From: Bacillus sp. es.034 | GTDB lineage: Bacteria; Bacillota; Bacilli; Bacillales; Bacillaceae_B | Assembly: GCF_002563655.1 (NCBI RefSeq) | Contig: NZ_PDIY01000001.1 | Location: 2,020,001-2,084,000, forward strand | DNA: 64,000 nucleotides | Direction of reading: 5' to 3' | In this document: positions 33,859 through 42,153 of the stretch, piece after piece | How the letters are laid out: the number at the start of each line of letters is the position of its first letter | How positions within the stretch are numbered: position 1 is the stretch's first letter | The notes under the pieces: generated by a model | Database searches by the model: none | Told to the model about the DNA's origin: nothing | What the model saw: only the letters and a program-made list of their open reading frames with translations | Program-made: the position numbers and the translations under genes

Positions 33859-33946
33859 TTGTTATACAAAAGGGGGCAATAACTGAAGATCAGCTAGTTG
33901 ATCACCGGCTATTGTCTTATTCAATTATACGGCAGTTTAACGGAAG
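33859..33946 (+). repeat. Hairpin element E9 (long form, chimeric)
   Basis: AAAAGGGGGCAATAACTGAAGATCAG...CCGGCTATTGTC, then TCAATTATACGGCAGTTTAACGGAAG. The right part from 33931 is identical to the start of the MFS-LysR unit, while the left part is not. As expected for a junction of two different units, its arms do not pair well. Confidence 0.75.
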
Positions 33947-34027
33947 AATGAAAAAGCTGATCAACCAAAGTAATGCTGGAAATTAGAGGGGGATTTCGAA
34001 AAGAGATATGTATAAGGAAGTACTATT

Positions 34028-34079
34028 AAAAGACAGATGTTCTTCTGATCATTGTGTAACAGAAGAACATTTGTCTTTT
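34028..34079 (-). terminator. Terminator at the end of MFS copy 2
   Basis: The same 20-bp stem as at 18100-18151, overlapping the stop codon of the minus-strand MFS gene. Confidence 0.85.
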
Positions 34080-35266
34080 TGTTTAAGGTGTTCGTTTGAG
34101 GATATCATCGCTAGACAGATAGCTAATCCTGAGCAGAGGAAGAGGAAGAGTTTTCCTTCAGTGATAAATTGATAGGCTATAAGTGGCCCTAAAGCTGCCC
34201 CAAAGTCTACAGCTATTGAATAGTAATTAATTAATGAAGTTCTCCCCTCAATTTGGTAAGCTTCGTCAGATACTAATGTATCGGTTAAGGTTGTGATAAT
34301 GGTTGAACAAATTAGTATGGCGATAATGATGAGACCCCATATCATAAATGGGAGTTGGCTATCCATAAAAGGATATAAACTTCCGATAATTAGTAAGGCG
34401 CTCAGAAGTATAGATTGCCTGCCCCATTTCCCGTCTGAAACCCTTCCTATAAATGGAGCCAAGAAGGGCTCCCATGCCCATCTCATTCCGAGAAGAAGCC
34501 CTGAGACGACTCCTGAAGTTAATAGTATACCGTTAAAAGTCAAAGTCCCACCGTAATGCTTAGATAAGTAAAAGCTAACAGTTGAAAGAAACACACCTTG
34601 TAGGAGGAAAGATACGATGAAACCTCTGAAAAGCGATAACTGGATACCCCTTTTTTTTAGAAGAGAGAGCTTAATTATCCTCGATTCTTGTCTAGGTGGT
34701 AAAGACTTATAAGAGAGAAAAAATATGAAAGGTATAGCTAAAGAGCATATACATGCAAATACCAGGCAAGTTAACTTAAGGCCGATTTGGTAGCATAAAA
34801 ATCCCCCTATGGTCATTCCTGCTAAACTTCCTAATCGATAAGTTCCATTATACATCCCCATTAAATGCCCTTTATTGGAATTGGTAGACAATTGCACCAC
34901 CATTAATTGCCCTGTAAGGCGTAATAAGGCCCATGCAAATCCCCATACACAACGAAGTATTAACCAAAATAGGAGTCCATTTAGGGAGAAAAAACCAATG
35001 TTTACTATTATGGTTAAACAGATGGCAAGTAACAAGGAAGGTCGAAGATTTAAGGTTCTAGTTATAAAAGCAGCAAACGGATTAAGTGGTATACGAATTA
35101 AGCGATTAACCGACAATAGGAGGCCCACTTCTATTAGTGAAGATAATCCAGCTTCTTTCCAATAAAGGGGCAAAGCAATATACAGCATAGAATCTGTTAG
35201 CAAGCAAATGCCTGTAATTAGAGCAGTTATTATTATGTTCGATTTACTAGATGTTTTTTCCATCAA
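34049..35266 (-). CDS. MFS transporter
   Basis: A 405-residue, 12-span major facilitator protein. Two six-helix halves are separated by a basic loop near residues 195-215. The second half has the MFS-type loop GRVSDGKWGRQS (about residue 283). The substrate is unknown; drug or small-molecule efflux is typical when such a gene faces a LysR regulator. It is transcribed away from the LysR gene, with about 100 bp of AT-rich shared control region. Met 2 is an equally good start. Confidence 0.88.
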   Translation of the reverse strand: MMEKTSSKSNIIITALITGICLLTDSMLYIALPLYWKEAGLSSLIEVGLLLSVNRLIRIPLNPFAAFITRTLNLRPSLLLAICLTIIVNIGFFSLNGLLFWLILRCVWGFAWALLRLTGQLMVVQLSTNSNKGHLMGMYNGTYRLGSLAGMTIGGFLCYQIGLKLTCLVFACICSLAIPFIFFLSYKSLPPRQESRIIKLSLLKKRGIQLSLFRGFIVSFLLQGVFLSTVSFYLSKHYGGTLTFNGILLTSGVVSGLLLGMRWAWEPFLAPFIGRVSDGKWGRQSILLSALLIIGSLYPFMDSQLPFMIWGLIIIAILICSTIITTLTDTLVSDEAYQIEGRTSLINYYSIAVDFGAALGPLIAYQFITEGKLFLFLCSGLAICLAMISSNEHLKQKDKCSSVTQ

Positions 35267-35367
35267 TTTCCTCCCTCTCTTTCATAATTATTGTAAAAGA
35301 GATAAAATGATAAGAAAAATATATATATTTTATTAATTCATAAATTTTATTTATAGGAGGAATGTTG

Positions 35368-36333
35368 ATGAATCTACACGCTTTACGCCAATTTATCAAT
35401 GTAGTACAGATGGGAAGTATTACAAGCGCAGCAAAGCAGTTACATATTAGTCAACCTGCAATTACAATGCAAATTAGGAATTTGGAAAAAGAACTTGGTG
35501 TCACACTTTTTAGAGCAAAAGGTCGGGGAATCGAGCTTACAGAGGCAGGCGAATTTATTTATCAACAAGCCATTAAGTTGTTTACTGCAGAAGAGGAAGT
35601 AGAAAAGAAAATTAATCAATATACGAACGGGGTAACAGGTAAGGTAAGAATTTTTGCTACGAATTTTCCTGCAAGTTACTTATTTCCTAAATGGATTGCT
35701 AACTTTAAAAAGCGTTTTCCATCAACTGATATTACGTTGAATTCTGGTAATACCGAAAGTGCATTAGAAAAATTGGTCATGTATGAAGCAGATATTGCAG
35801 TAATTGCAAGTCCTTTTTCGATTCCAGAAGAACTGGAAGCCATTGATCTGCTAGAAGACAAACTCTTTTTTATTGTACCTCGAGGTCACCCTCTAGGTTC
35901 AAAGGTTGTAGAATTTAAAGATCTTATGAATGAGTGTTTTATTCTAAGAGGAGAAGGAAGTTCTACTAAAGCTTTAATAGATTCTTTATGTCATGTCAGG
36001 CAAATCCACTTGCAGAATGCGCCAATTCAAGTAGAAAAAATTGAAGAAGCGATTCAGATAGTTTCATTTGGATATGGTATTACTTTAGCGCCAAAATTAG
36101 CAATTTTGCCTTATTTAAAAGCAGAGCTTATTGATATTGTTTACATAGAAGACCTACAACTTTCTAGAAAAATAAGATTGTGTATGCGTCGGGATGTTGA
36201 TCTAGCTCCGGCAGTTAGAAATTTAATAAATCTAATCTTACATACAACAAAATCCAATTCTGATTTAGTTGTAGACGGTGCCCTTAATAAAGCCGAGGTG
36301 GCAGCTATTATCGCTCAACATATAGCCGATTAA
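35368..36333 (+). CDS. LysR-family transcriptional regulator, copy 2
   Basis: A 321-residue paralogue of the regulator at 19438. The DNA-binding N-terminus (about 1-60) is identical to copy 1. Differences cluster in about residues 60-165 (YTNGVTG for YTTGEAG, KRFPSTDI for KLYPSAEI), the inducer-domain start. ATG 35368 lies 7 nt after AGGAGG. It likely regulates the adjacent MFS gene and, because the helix-turn-helix is the same, could act on the other copy's promoter too. Confidence 0.88.
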   Translation: MNLHALRQFINVVQMGSITSAAKQLHISQPAITMQIRNLEKELGVTLFRAKGRGIELTEAGEFIYQQAIKLFTAEEEVEKKINQYTNGVTGKVRIFATNFPASYLFPKWIANFKKRFPSTDITLNSGNTESALEKLVMYEADIAVIASPFSIPEELEAIDLLEDKLFFIVPRGHPLGSKVVEFKDLMNECFILRGEGSSTKALIDSLCHVRQIHLQNAPIQVEKIEEAIQIVSFGYGITLAPKLAILPYLKAELIDIVYIEDLQLSRKIRLCMRRDVDLAPAVRNLINLILHTTKSNSDLVVDGALNKAEVAAIIAQHIAD

Positions 36334-36381
36334 AGGTCCAGTGTTTGTCAATAACAATACAGCAAGTCTTATTCAATAAAT

Positions 36382-36487
36382 GGGGGCTTATCTAGAACAG
36401 GATGAGCTCCCTTTGAAGTTTTTCTTGAGTAAAACACTATATTTTGAAATAATTGGTATTAAGTTAAAGGGCAAGATTGTTGAAGAA
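36382..36487 (+). repeat. Tail module and hairpin element E10
   Basis: Hairpin GGGGGCTTATC...GATGAGCTCCC, TTTTTCTTGAGTAAAAC, AATAATTGGTATTAA, then GTTAAAGGGCA (end of the duplicated unit at 36473) joined to AGATTGTTGAAGAA of the next unit. The arms do not pair, as expected for a junction. Confidence 0.75.
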
Positions 36488-36536
36488 CGGATTTTTAGAA
36501 ATATCCTGATTAAATAACTAATAAAGTGGTGATCTG

Positions 36537-36932
36537 ATGAAAAAGATGGGACTTATTCTAGGTATTGTAATAGTTATTATTGGTGTGTTCATATTTGTAT
36601 ATAAACCATATTATCCCTCTCTTCCAATAGAAAATTTATCAGCAAACCAAGCAATTGATAGCCTAAAAGAATCGGAAAGTAAAATAGCTGAAATTGCAGT
36701 AGAAGGGGATTTTATTTGGTATATCACAAGTAGTGAGAAGAAAGGTATATCAATTGCTGATGAAAATATTAAGAAATTGATTGTTTCAAATGGATGGGAT
36801 TTTAAAAATAAAGATGGTGCTGGTCTACTCTTTGAAAAGAATGATAAAAGTTTAATTGCGACCTCACAGATGTGGACTAAAAGTTATGTTCTCGTTAAAA
36901 TTCCGAGTCATTTTAAACCACAAGCTTCTTAA
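36537..36932 (+). CDS. Membrane-anchored hypothetical protein (131 aa)
   Basis: N-terminal anchor (MGLILGIVIVIIGVFIFVY, residues about 4-22), then a soluble external part of about 105 residues. No lipobox and no family recognised. It is the single gene between elements E10 and E11. Start chosen at the ATG after AAAGTGGTGAT. Confidence 0.6.
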   Translation: MKKMGLILGIVIVIIGVFIFVYKPYYPSLPIENLSANQAIDSLKESESKIAEIAVEGDFIWYITSSEKKGISIADENIKKLIVSNGWDFKNKDGAGLLFEKNDKSLIATSQMWTKSYVLVKIPSHFKPQAS

Positions 36933-36947
36933 GTCACCTGTTAGCAT

Positions 36948-36975
36948 CTTCGGCTAATGGGCAGGTTAATTGAAG
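36948..36975 (+). repeat. Hairpin element E11
   Basis: CTTCGGCTAA, loop TGGGCAGG, TTAATTGAAG. It pairs 9/10 counting two G-T pairs. It starts 16 nt after the preceding stop codon. Confidence 0.7.
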
Positions 36976-37000
36976 AAGATTAAAAGGAGAAGTGAGAGAT

Positions 37001-37105
37001 ATGGTGCAGTTGAGCGAAATCGTTGATAAGTTGAATGAAGTGTTAAATATCAAATCATTTGGAAAAGATCCTGCATTTAGTAGGTTCATTCCTAATGTCA
37101 ATTAA
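37001..37105 (+). pseudogene. 34-codon gene start, probably truncated Nif3-like protein
   Basis: ATG at 37001 after AAAAGGAGAAG. It reads MVQLSEIVDKLNEVLNIKSF and ends PAFSRFIPNVN, where the TAA is formed inside the left arm of element E12. The sequence resembles the N-terminus of Nif3-like dinuclear-metal proteins (from memory, moderate certainty). It looks like a gene cut off by the junction. Confidence 0.45.
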
Positions 37106-37122
37106 AGGGGCAGGTTAATTGA
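37098..37122 (+). repeat. Hairpin element E12
   Basis: TCAATTAA (37098-37105), loop AGGGGCAGG, TTAATTGA (37115-37122). A perfect 8-bp stem. It overlaps the stop codon of the preceding fragment and lies 33 nt before the next gene. Confidence 0.85.
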
Positions 37123-37155
37123 AGAACTCACCAAAGAATTAGGGGGTATTTATTT

Positions 37156-37401
37156 ATGGGAGAGACTTTTAAGCAGAAAGATGGAAAGAAAATATTGTTA
37201 ATAATAAGTTGGATTTCGGCATTTTTTCCTTATCTATTTAGTCCAATTGTGTTTGGGCCCATTGCTTTTTTTCTGGGTTTAGTTCTTAAAAGAGATTATG
37301 AAGTAGGCAACCAAGGAAAGATAATTATGGTCTTGGGAGTCGTTAATACAATAGGCGGAATTATATTTACAAATTGGGTAGTTAGCTATCTTGGAGTTTA
37401 A
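37156..37401 (+). CDS. Small membrane protein (81 aa), DUF4190-like layout
   Basis: Two to three hydrophobic segments (about 12-40 and 53-75) separated by LKRDYEVGNQGK, the arrangement of DUF4190-type small membrane proteins. Function unknown. GGGGGTA lies upstream of the ATG. Confidence 0.6.
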   Translation: MGETFKQKDGKKILLIISWISAFFPYLFSPIVFGPIAFFLGLVLKRDYEVGNQGKIIMVLGVVNTIGGIIFTNWVVSYLGV

Positions 37402-37419
37402 GAGTTTATTGCTTTCATC

Positions 37420-37480
37420 TTCAAGTAAAGAGTGGCAATACCTAAAGATCAGCTAACGTTCTCAGGCTAATGACTAGGAG
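37420..37480 (+). repeat. Hairpin element E13 (degenerate)
   Basis: CAAGTAAAGAGTGGCAATACC, then AAAGATCAGCTAACG and CAGGCTAATGACTAGGAG follow the word order of the long form, but the GGGCAGG core is lost. Confidence 0.4.
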
Positions 37481-37505
37481 TTATTACAAAAAAATCACTG
37501 AATCA

Positions 37506-37540
37506 AGAGGCATAACCATAAGCAGGGTTATGCCTCTTAT
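37506..37540. terminator. Strong terminator
   Basis: A perfect 12-bp stem, AGAGGCATAACC/GGTTATGCCTCT, with an 8-nt loop and a TTATT tail. Confidence 0.85.
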
Positions 37541-37587
37541 TGTGGAATAGATAGATAAGAAGTAAATTCTTAGTAAAATAGAAATGA

Positions 37588-38619
37588 GTGAAAAAGTTGA
37601 CTGTAGAGGCTGATAAAAGGTCATTTCAAGATCTCACTAAATACACTGAAGAAATGAAAGAGAAGATGCACGCTTCTGGAGCAGCATTAGTCATTATGAA
37701 GGATAACGAGGTCGTACACGAATGGTATTCCGGTACCCATCATTTTGAACGTGGCGCTAGGAAAATAGATCACCTTTCACAATTTAACGTGTATTCAACC
37801 AGGGTTACATATGTTGGTTTAGCAGCAGCACTGGCGATTTATGAAGGTTACTTAAATCTTGATGATAATCTCAGTGATTATTTTAAACAATTGGATAAAA
37901 AAATCTTAGGTGAGACGACAGTAAGACATTTGGTTACAAGGTGCACTGGATTAATGATTCAGAAGGATACAGTCCAAAGGGTTTTCGATTCAGGAACCTC
38001 CATTGAAGGGAAGCGTCCAGATTTATTAGCTGAAATTGTCGAGCAAGCTACTGGAATGACAGTTAACGAAATACTTTCTGAGAGGGTATTTGAACCCTTG
38101 GGTTGGAAAAGTACAGAGTGGGCGACAGAGGGGAAAAGCACTTTAGTATGTGACATCCACTCTCCAGGAACTTCTCCTACTATAAGGATTGGATCCGATA
38201 TAGGTGATGAAAGAAACCTATTTGTTAGTAGTAGAGAGTTGGCTCTATGGGGAAGCTTACATCTGAATAAAGGATTAATGGATGGAAAACAAATCATGCC
38301 AGAAGGTGTATTTAACCTTGCTACAACCATTCAAAGTCCCAAATGGCTTGACCAAACTCTGCCTAGATTCGGATTCTTCTGGTGGTTAAAAGATAATCAA
38401 GTGTCGTGGGAATATAATGAATTAGGAACAGAATTACCTGAAGGGAGTTACCAAATTCTCGGGGCTTCAGGTTGTTCTTGTCTGGTCATTCCCCGATATA
38501 ACGCTGTTGCTGTCAGGATGTACAATAGTTTATATACATATGAGAATAAGAATTTCGATTATATACAGGATATACAAACATTTGGAAACCTGGTTGTGAA
38601 AGAACTCAATTTGAGTTGA
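37588..38619 (+). CDS. Serine beta-lactamase-fold hydrolase with altered SxxK motif
   Basis: A 343-residue protein of the class C beta-lactamase/esterase fold. Recognisable parts are the N-terminal GAALVIMKDNEVVHEWY, the RHLVTRCTGL loop and LAEIVEQATGMTVNEILSERVFEPLGW. The expected SxxK at residues 70-73 reads S-T-R-V, so the general-base Lys is missing. It may be inactive on typical substrates, or a binding protein. GTG start at 37588 has a weak ribosome site; TTG 37597 is an alternative. No signal peptide. Confidence 0.75.
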   Translation: MKKLTVEADKRSFQDLTKYTEEMKEKMHASGAALVIMKDNEVVHEWYSGTHHFERGARKIDHLSQFNVYSTRVTYVGLAAALAIYEGYLNLDDNLSDYFKQLDKKILGETTVRHLVTRCTGLMIQKDTVQRVFDSGTSIEGKRPDLLAEIVEQATGMTVNEILSERVFEPLGWKSTEWATEGKSTLVCDIHSPGTSPTIRIGSDIGDERNLFVSSRELALWGSLHLNKGLMDGKQIMPEGVFNLATTIQSPKWLDQTLPRFGFFWWLKDNQVSWEYNELGTELPEGSYQILGASGCSCLVIPRYNAVAVRMYNSLYTYENKNFDYIQDIQTFGNLVVKELNLS

Positions 38620-38684
38620 AAATGGATTGACTGGCATATCCGTAAAATAGACGAAAGAATAAAAGAATTGGAGGTAAAAAGGTT

Positions 38685-39067
38685 GTGAAAGGGTTGAAGT
38701 TAATTTATCTTTCATTCATCCTATTTCTTGTCTTATGTGGTTGCCAACAACAAGTGTTGAACGATAAGGAAGAGCAAAACGTGAAGGAAACAAAAAGTGA
38801 TCTAACCCAGGCATTAGATGTCAGGGAGGCTGTTTGGGAGCAACTTACAGAAAAGCAAAAGAACATATCGCAGGATCTTGGAAGGATGCAAGTGTTCAAA
38901 AAATAACACTTCGGGAGTCGATGGGGCAAATTAAAGATAATACTTTTATTGGAGAAGAAGTTTATCTTGTGGATTATCCTTCAGAGGATAGTCCATCATT
39001 AGGTGGGATTGGGGTATATGCAGATATAAAATCACTTCGCATTATTGGATTTGGCTACAGAGAATGA
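38685..39067 (+). pseudogene. Lipoprotein gene, frameshifted
   Basis: The 5' part (38685-38906) encodes a lipoprotein signal (LIYLSFILFLVLCGC, lipobox LCGC). The 3' part (to 39067) continues in another frame as KEHIAGSWKDASVQ...GIGVYADIKSLRIIGFGYRE. The two halves join smoothly at about 38855-38868 within GCAAAAGAACA, so one base was lost or gained in an A-run. Together they give about 127 residues. Family unknown. A good terminator follows. Confidence 0.7.
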
Positions 39068-39093
39068 ACAAGTAACTAATTCCAAATAAAAAA

Positions 39094-39125
39094 GGGAACT
39101 TTCAGATCAAGAAAGTTCCCTTTTT
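39094..39125 (+). terminator. Terminator after the lipoprotein pseudogene
   Basis: GGGAACTTTC/GAAAGTTCCC stem with a 7-nt loop, then five T. Confidence 0.92.
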
Positions 39126-39264
39126 GCATTCAAAGAAATCAATGGTTGAATAGTTATATTCCTTACCTTATATCGCTAGTATACCATTCAATTTTTCGAA
39201 ATATAAGACTATTATTACATAAAATTGTCCATTACCATTAATTTGAAGAGACAGGGGGAGTAGG

Positions 39265-40965
39265 GTGGATTTTGATAATCTTATTTATGAAAGACCGGAC
39301 ATTTCTGAATTTGAAGGAAAAGTACTTCAACTTTTAAAAAGGTTCAAAGCAAGTGAGTCCCATTTGCAACAGTTCGAAATAATAGATCACATTAATTCTC
39401 TTCGTAATGATGTGTTAACGATGCTTACAATAGCTCAAATCAGACATCACTTGAATACCTTAGATGTCACATATCAAAAAGAGCAACAGTATATCAATGA
39501 GGATTGGCCAATCTATGAAAAGATTGTAGCTCTTTTTCATGAGCACGTTTCCTATTCTCCTTTCAAAAATGAAATCAAAGAGGAATTTGGAGAACAATTC
39601 GTTTGTTTAGCTGAGGCTTCTCAACATACCGTTAGTTCTGAAGTCATTGAGGACTTAATTAAGGAAAATAATCTCATAAGTGACTATACAAAATTGATGG
39701 CTACTTCAACGGTTGCGTTCAGTGGAGAGAATAGAACCTTATCTCAATTAGACGCATTTTTGTATTCAACCGATCGTTCAATTAGAAAACAAGCCGGTGA
39801 AAAAAAGTACGAGTTACTCAGCCAGCTAGAAGATAAGATCGATCGCATCTTTGATGAATTGATTAAAGTAAGAAACACCATGGCAATGAAGTTGGGACAT
39901 GATTCCTTTGTGGAACTTGGGTATGCCAGGTTATCAAGAGTCGGTTATGACCAATCAGATGTAGAAAACTTCCGGAAGCTTATCTTACAATACATCGTTC
40001 CCATTGCTGAAAAAGCGAGAGAGAAGCAACGGATCAGGTTGGGGCTGGATAAACTAACATTTTACGATGAGGACATTCGCTTCAGGACCGGTAATCCAAC
40101 CCCAAAAGGTGACGTTGAATGGATGGTATCTAGTTTTGAAGAGATTCTTAATGAAATGTCATTGGAAGCCGGGGAATTCTTTCATTCGTTGTGCACAAAT
40201 CATCTACTGGAGTTACTTCCTAAAGAGGGTAAAGCGAGAGGAGCTTACGCTACATACTTATGTAATGAAAAAACACCTTATATCTTCGCGAATTTGAATG
40301 GAACCAGAAAAGATATGAAAGTGTTAAGCCATGAATTTGGACACGCCTGGCAAATGTATCTATTTAATCAACGGAATTGTATTCCGGAATACATCCTGCC
40401 TACAAAGGAAGCTTGCGAAATTCATTCCATATCGATGGAATTCCTTGTTTGGCCATACATGGAAAAGATATTTGGTGAGGATGCGGAAAAGTATCTATAT
40501 GCTCATATTGAAGATGCTCTATTTTCAATGCCTTATAGGGCAGCAATCGATGAGTTCCAGCATGTCATCTATCAAAACCCTTTATTATCTATTTCAGAGA
40601 GAAAAGAAAAGTGGAGTGAGATTGAGGTCAAATATATGCCTTATAAAGCAGATTACGAAAGCCCCTATATAAAGAGAGGAGCTTTCTGGCAGCAACAAGC
40701 ACACATATTTACAACCCCATTTTACTATATAGACTATGCTCTTGCCCAAATGTGTTCTTTGCAGATCTGGAGCATGGCACAAACAAATAAGTTCATGGCT
40801 TGGGAGAAATATATGAATCTTTGTAAACTGGGTGGGAGCAAATCATTTCTCCAATTAATAGAGGAGAGTGGAATCACCTCTCCATTTAAAGAACAGGGGT
40901 TTACATTTATAGTAAGTGAGATTGAAAAATGGTTTGAGTTGAACGAGAAAAAGATTGAAGAATGA
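39265..40965 (+). CDS. M3-family oligoendopeptidase
   Basis: A 566-residue cytoplasmic zinc peptidase of the PepF/M3B family that cuts short peptides. The zinc motif is H356-E-F-G-H360; the third ligand Glu lies in EACEIHSISMEF about 25 residues later. The C-terminal PFYYIDYALAQ motif is typical of the family. Length is near the usual 560-600. GTG start with GGGGGAG upstream. Confidence 0.92.
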   Translation: MDFDNLIYERPDISEFEGKVLQLLKRFKASESHLQQFEIIDHINSLRNDVLTMLTIAQIRHHLNTLDVTYQKEQQYINEDWPIYEKIVALFHEHVSYSPFKNEIKEEFGEQFVCLAEASQHTVSSEVIEDLIKENNLISDYTKLMATSTVAFSGENRTLSQLDAFLYSTDRSIRKQAGEKKYELLSQLEDKIDRIFDELIKVRNTMAMKLGHDSFVELGYARLSRVGYDQSDVENFRKLILQYIVPIAEKAREKQRIRLGLDKLTFYDEDIRFRTGNPTPKGDVEWMVSSFEEILNEMSLEAGEFFHSLCTNHLLELLPKEGKARGAYATYLCNEKTPYIFANLNGTRKDMKVLSHEFGHAWQMYLFNQRNCIPEYILPTKEACEIHSISMEFLVWPYMEKIFGEDAEKYLYAHIEDALFSMPYRAAIDEFQHVIYQNPLLSISERKEKWSEIEVKYMPYKADYESPYIKRGAFWQQQAHIFTTPFYYIDYALAQMCSLQIWSMAQTNKFMAWEKYMNLCKLGGSKSFLQLIEESGITSPFKEQGFTFIVSEIEKWFELNEKKIEE

Positions 40966-41054
40966 GTCAATCAAAAAGCGGCTATGTGGGTCTCATATTT
41001 TTATTCAACAAAAATAAGGATTCCAAGCACTACTATTATAGAGGATGTGTAACT

Positions 41055-41690
41055 ATGTCAGTTGTCGGTATCTTAGGAATGACTCACGATAAAGAAATGC
41101 AAAAAAAGTATAATTTTCAGTTGTCGCTATTGGAAGAATTGATAGCAGAATTTCAGCCTGATGTCATTTGTGGAGAAGTTCACCCATCAAGCTGGGAACT
41201 CTATTTAAGTACAGGTGAACCATTTGGCATTCTGGGAGAGACACAAAATGAGTATCCTGATTTGATATTCCCTTTATGTAAGAAAAAGGGTATTACGTTT
41301 GTTCCAGTGAATTGGTTTGAAGAGGATGTATTTGAAGAGGGTCCTTTTGATAGGTATGCTGCAAAAACAAAGAGTAAGTTAGAGAAAGAATTACAGAGTT
41401 GGAATGATAAAAAACTATCGACATGGAATGAAGGGAATATCCCATTTAACTCTTTTGAATATGATGCAATTACAAATGAAATGTATAACTGGTTACATTC
41501 AGTTAATCCTGACGTTCAAAATATTGTATGGAATGCCCGACACAATATTATGGCTACAAGGGTGAAAAAGGCTGCAAAGAAGTACCCAAATAATAGAATT
41601 CTTTGCATCCACGGAGCTGACCATAATTACTGGTATTATCAATCGCTAAAGGATGAGGAAGGTATTGAGTTGGTATATCCACTGAAATAA
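41055..41690 (+). CDS. Hypothetical protein, possibly TraB-like
   Basis: A 211-residue soluble protein. It starts MSVVGILGMTHDKEMQKKYN, with DVICGEVHPSSWELY (about residues 36-50) and HGADHNYWYY near the C-terminus. The His/Glu arrangement recalls TraB/PrgY-type proteins but the match is weak, so the function is left open. ATG 41055 has GAGGATGTG upstream; the longer frame from 40962 overlaps the peptidase end and is less likely. Confidence 0.55.
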   Translation: MSVVGILGMTHDKEMQKKYNFQLSLLEELIAEFQPDVICGEVHPSSWELYLSTGEPFGILGETQNEYPDLIFPLCKKKGITFVPVNWFEEDVFEEGPFDRYAAKTKSKLEKELQSWNDKKLSTWNEGNIPFNSFEYDAITNEMYNWLHSVNPDVQNIVWNARHNIMATRVKKAAKKYPNNRILCIHGADHNYWYYQSLKDEEGIELVYPLK

Positions 41691-41719
41691 TATCTAAATA
41701 TTATCTTCGGTAGCAATGA

Positions 41720-41762
41720 GGACAGGTCTCTTGTTTCTAAAATAGGGGACGCGTACCTGTCC
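41720..41762 (+). repeat. GGGGACAGG-type palindromic repeat copy 3 (diverged)
   Basis: GGACAGGT (41720-41727) pairs with ACCTGTCC (41755-41762), with an inner GGGGAC word. Confidence 0.55.
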
Positions 41763-41804
41763 CTGTGGTGTCTTGGTATTCACATATAAAGAGAATTCGA
41801 CACT

Positions 41805-41922
41805 GTGGCATGAATATCGGAAATCCGCTTGATAGTCTCTGAAACCCGCACGATTGTTACGTAAGCGGCATGATTAATTTAAATCCAGCATGAAATTTAT
41901 ATATCCCGCATGAATCTACTCC
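41805..41922 (+). repeat. Six-copy 20-bp tandem repeat
   Basis: GCATGA, or the variants GCTTGA and GCACGA, occurs at 41808, 41827, 41848, 41868, 41888 and 41908, a period of 19-21 bp, with AT-rich interiors and CC/CG before each core. It lies in the noncoding 41691-42153 interval, which also holds the repeat at 41720 and a terminator. Confidence 0.75.
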
Positions 41923-41998
41923 ATCCCTCTTTTTAATGGAATGAGAAGGAAAGGCTGAACGATTGAAAAGAGTATTTGGTGGAGAATATTTCGAAAAA

Positions 41999-42022
41999 AC
42001 GTCCCAGGGGACGTCTTTTTTT
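41999..42022 (+). terminator. Terminator
   Basis: ACGTCCC/GGGACGT stem with a 2-nt (AG) loop, followed by CTTTTTTT. No gene directly precedes it; it may remain from a lost gene. Confidence 0.75.
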
Positions 42023-42153
42023 ATGAAAATGGGACCATTTCACCGATCAACTAAATGTTTGGGGGGAAGATTTAGTATTGGAATTTAATGAAACCCGAGC
42101 ATTGCTCAAAATTGAAAAATTTGAAATAATTAACATTAGAGATAGCGAAAGGA

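Larger units (their letters stand above)
33931..36473 (+). mobile_element. Duplicated MFS-LysR unit, copy 2 (cassette-like)
   Basis: A 2543-bp unit matching 18003-20543. Left identity starts at GGCAGTTTAACGGAAGA and right identity stops at TTAAAGGGCA. Both genes are intact here. Copies differ by scattered substitutions, one T-run length change and a cluster of changes in LysR, so the duplication is not the most recent event. Confidence 0.75.

Noticed and set aside
38834-39067. Separate 77-residue gene after the lipoprotein start
   Set aside because: Its sequence continues the lipoprotein frame without a ribosome site of its own, so a frameshifted single gene is more likely.
40067-40672. Plus-strand alternative frames inside the M3 peptidase gene
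   Set aside because: Shadows without ribosome sites within a complete family member.
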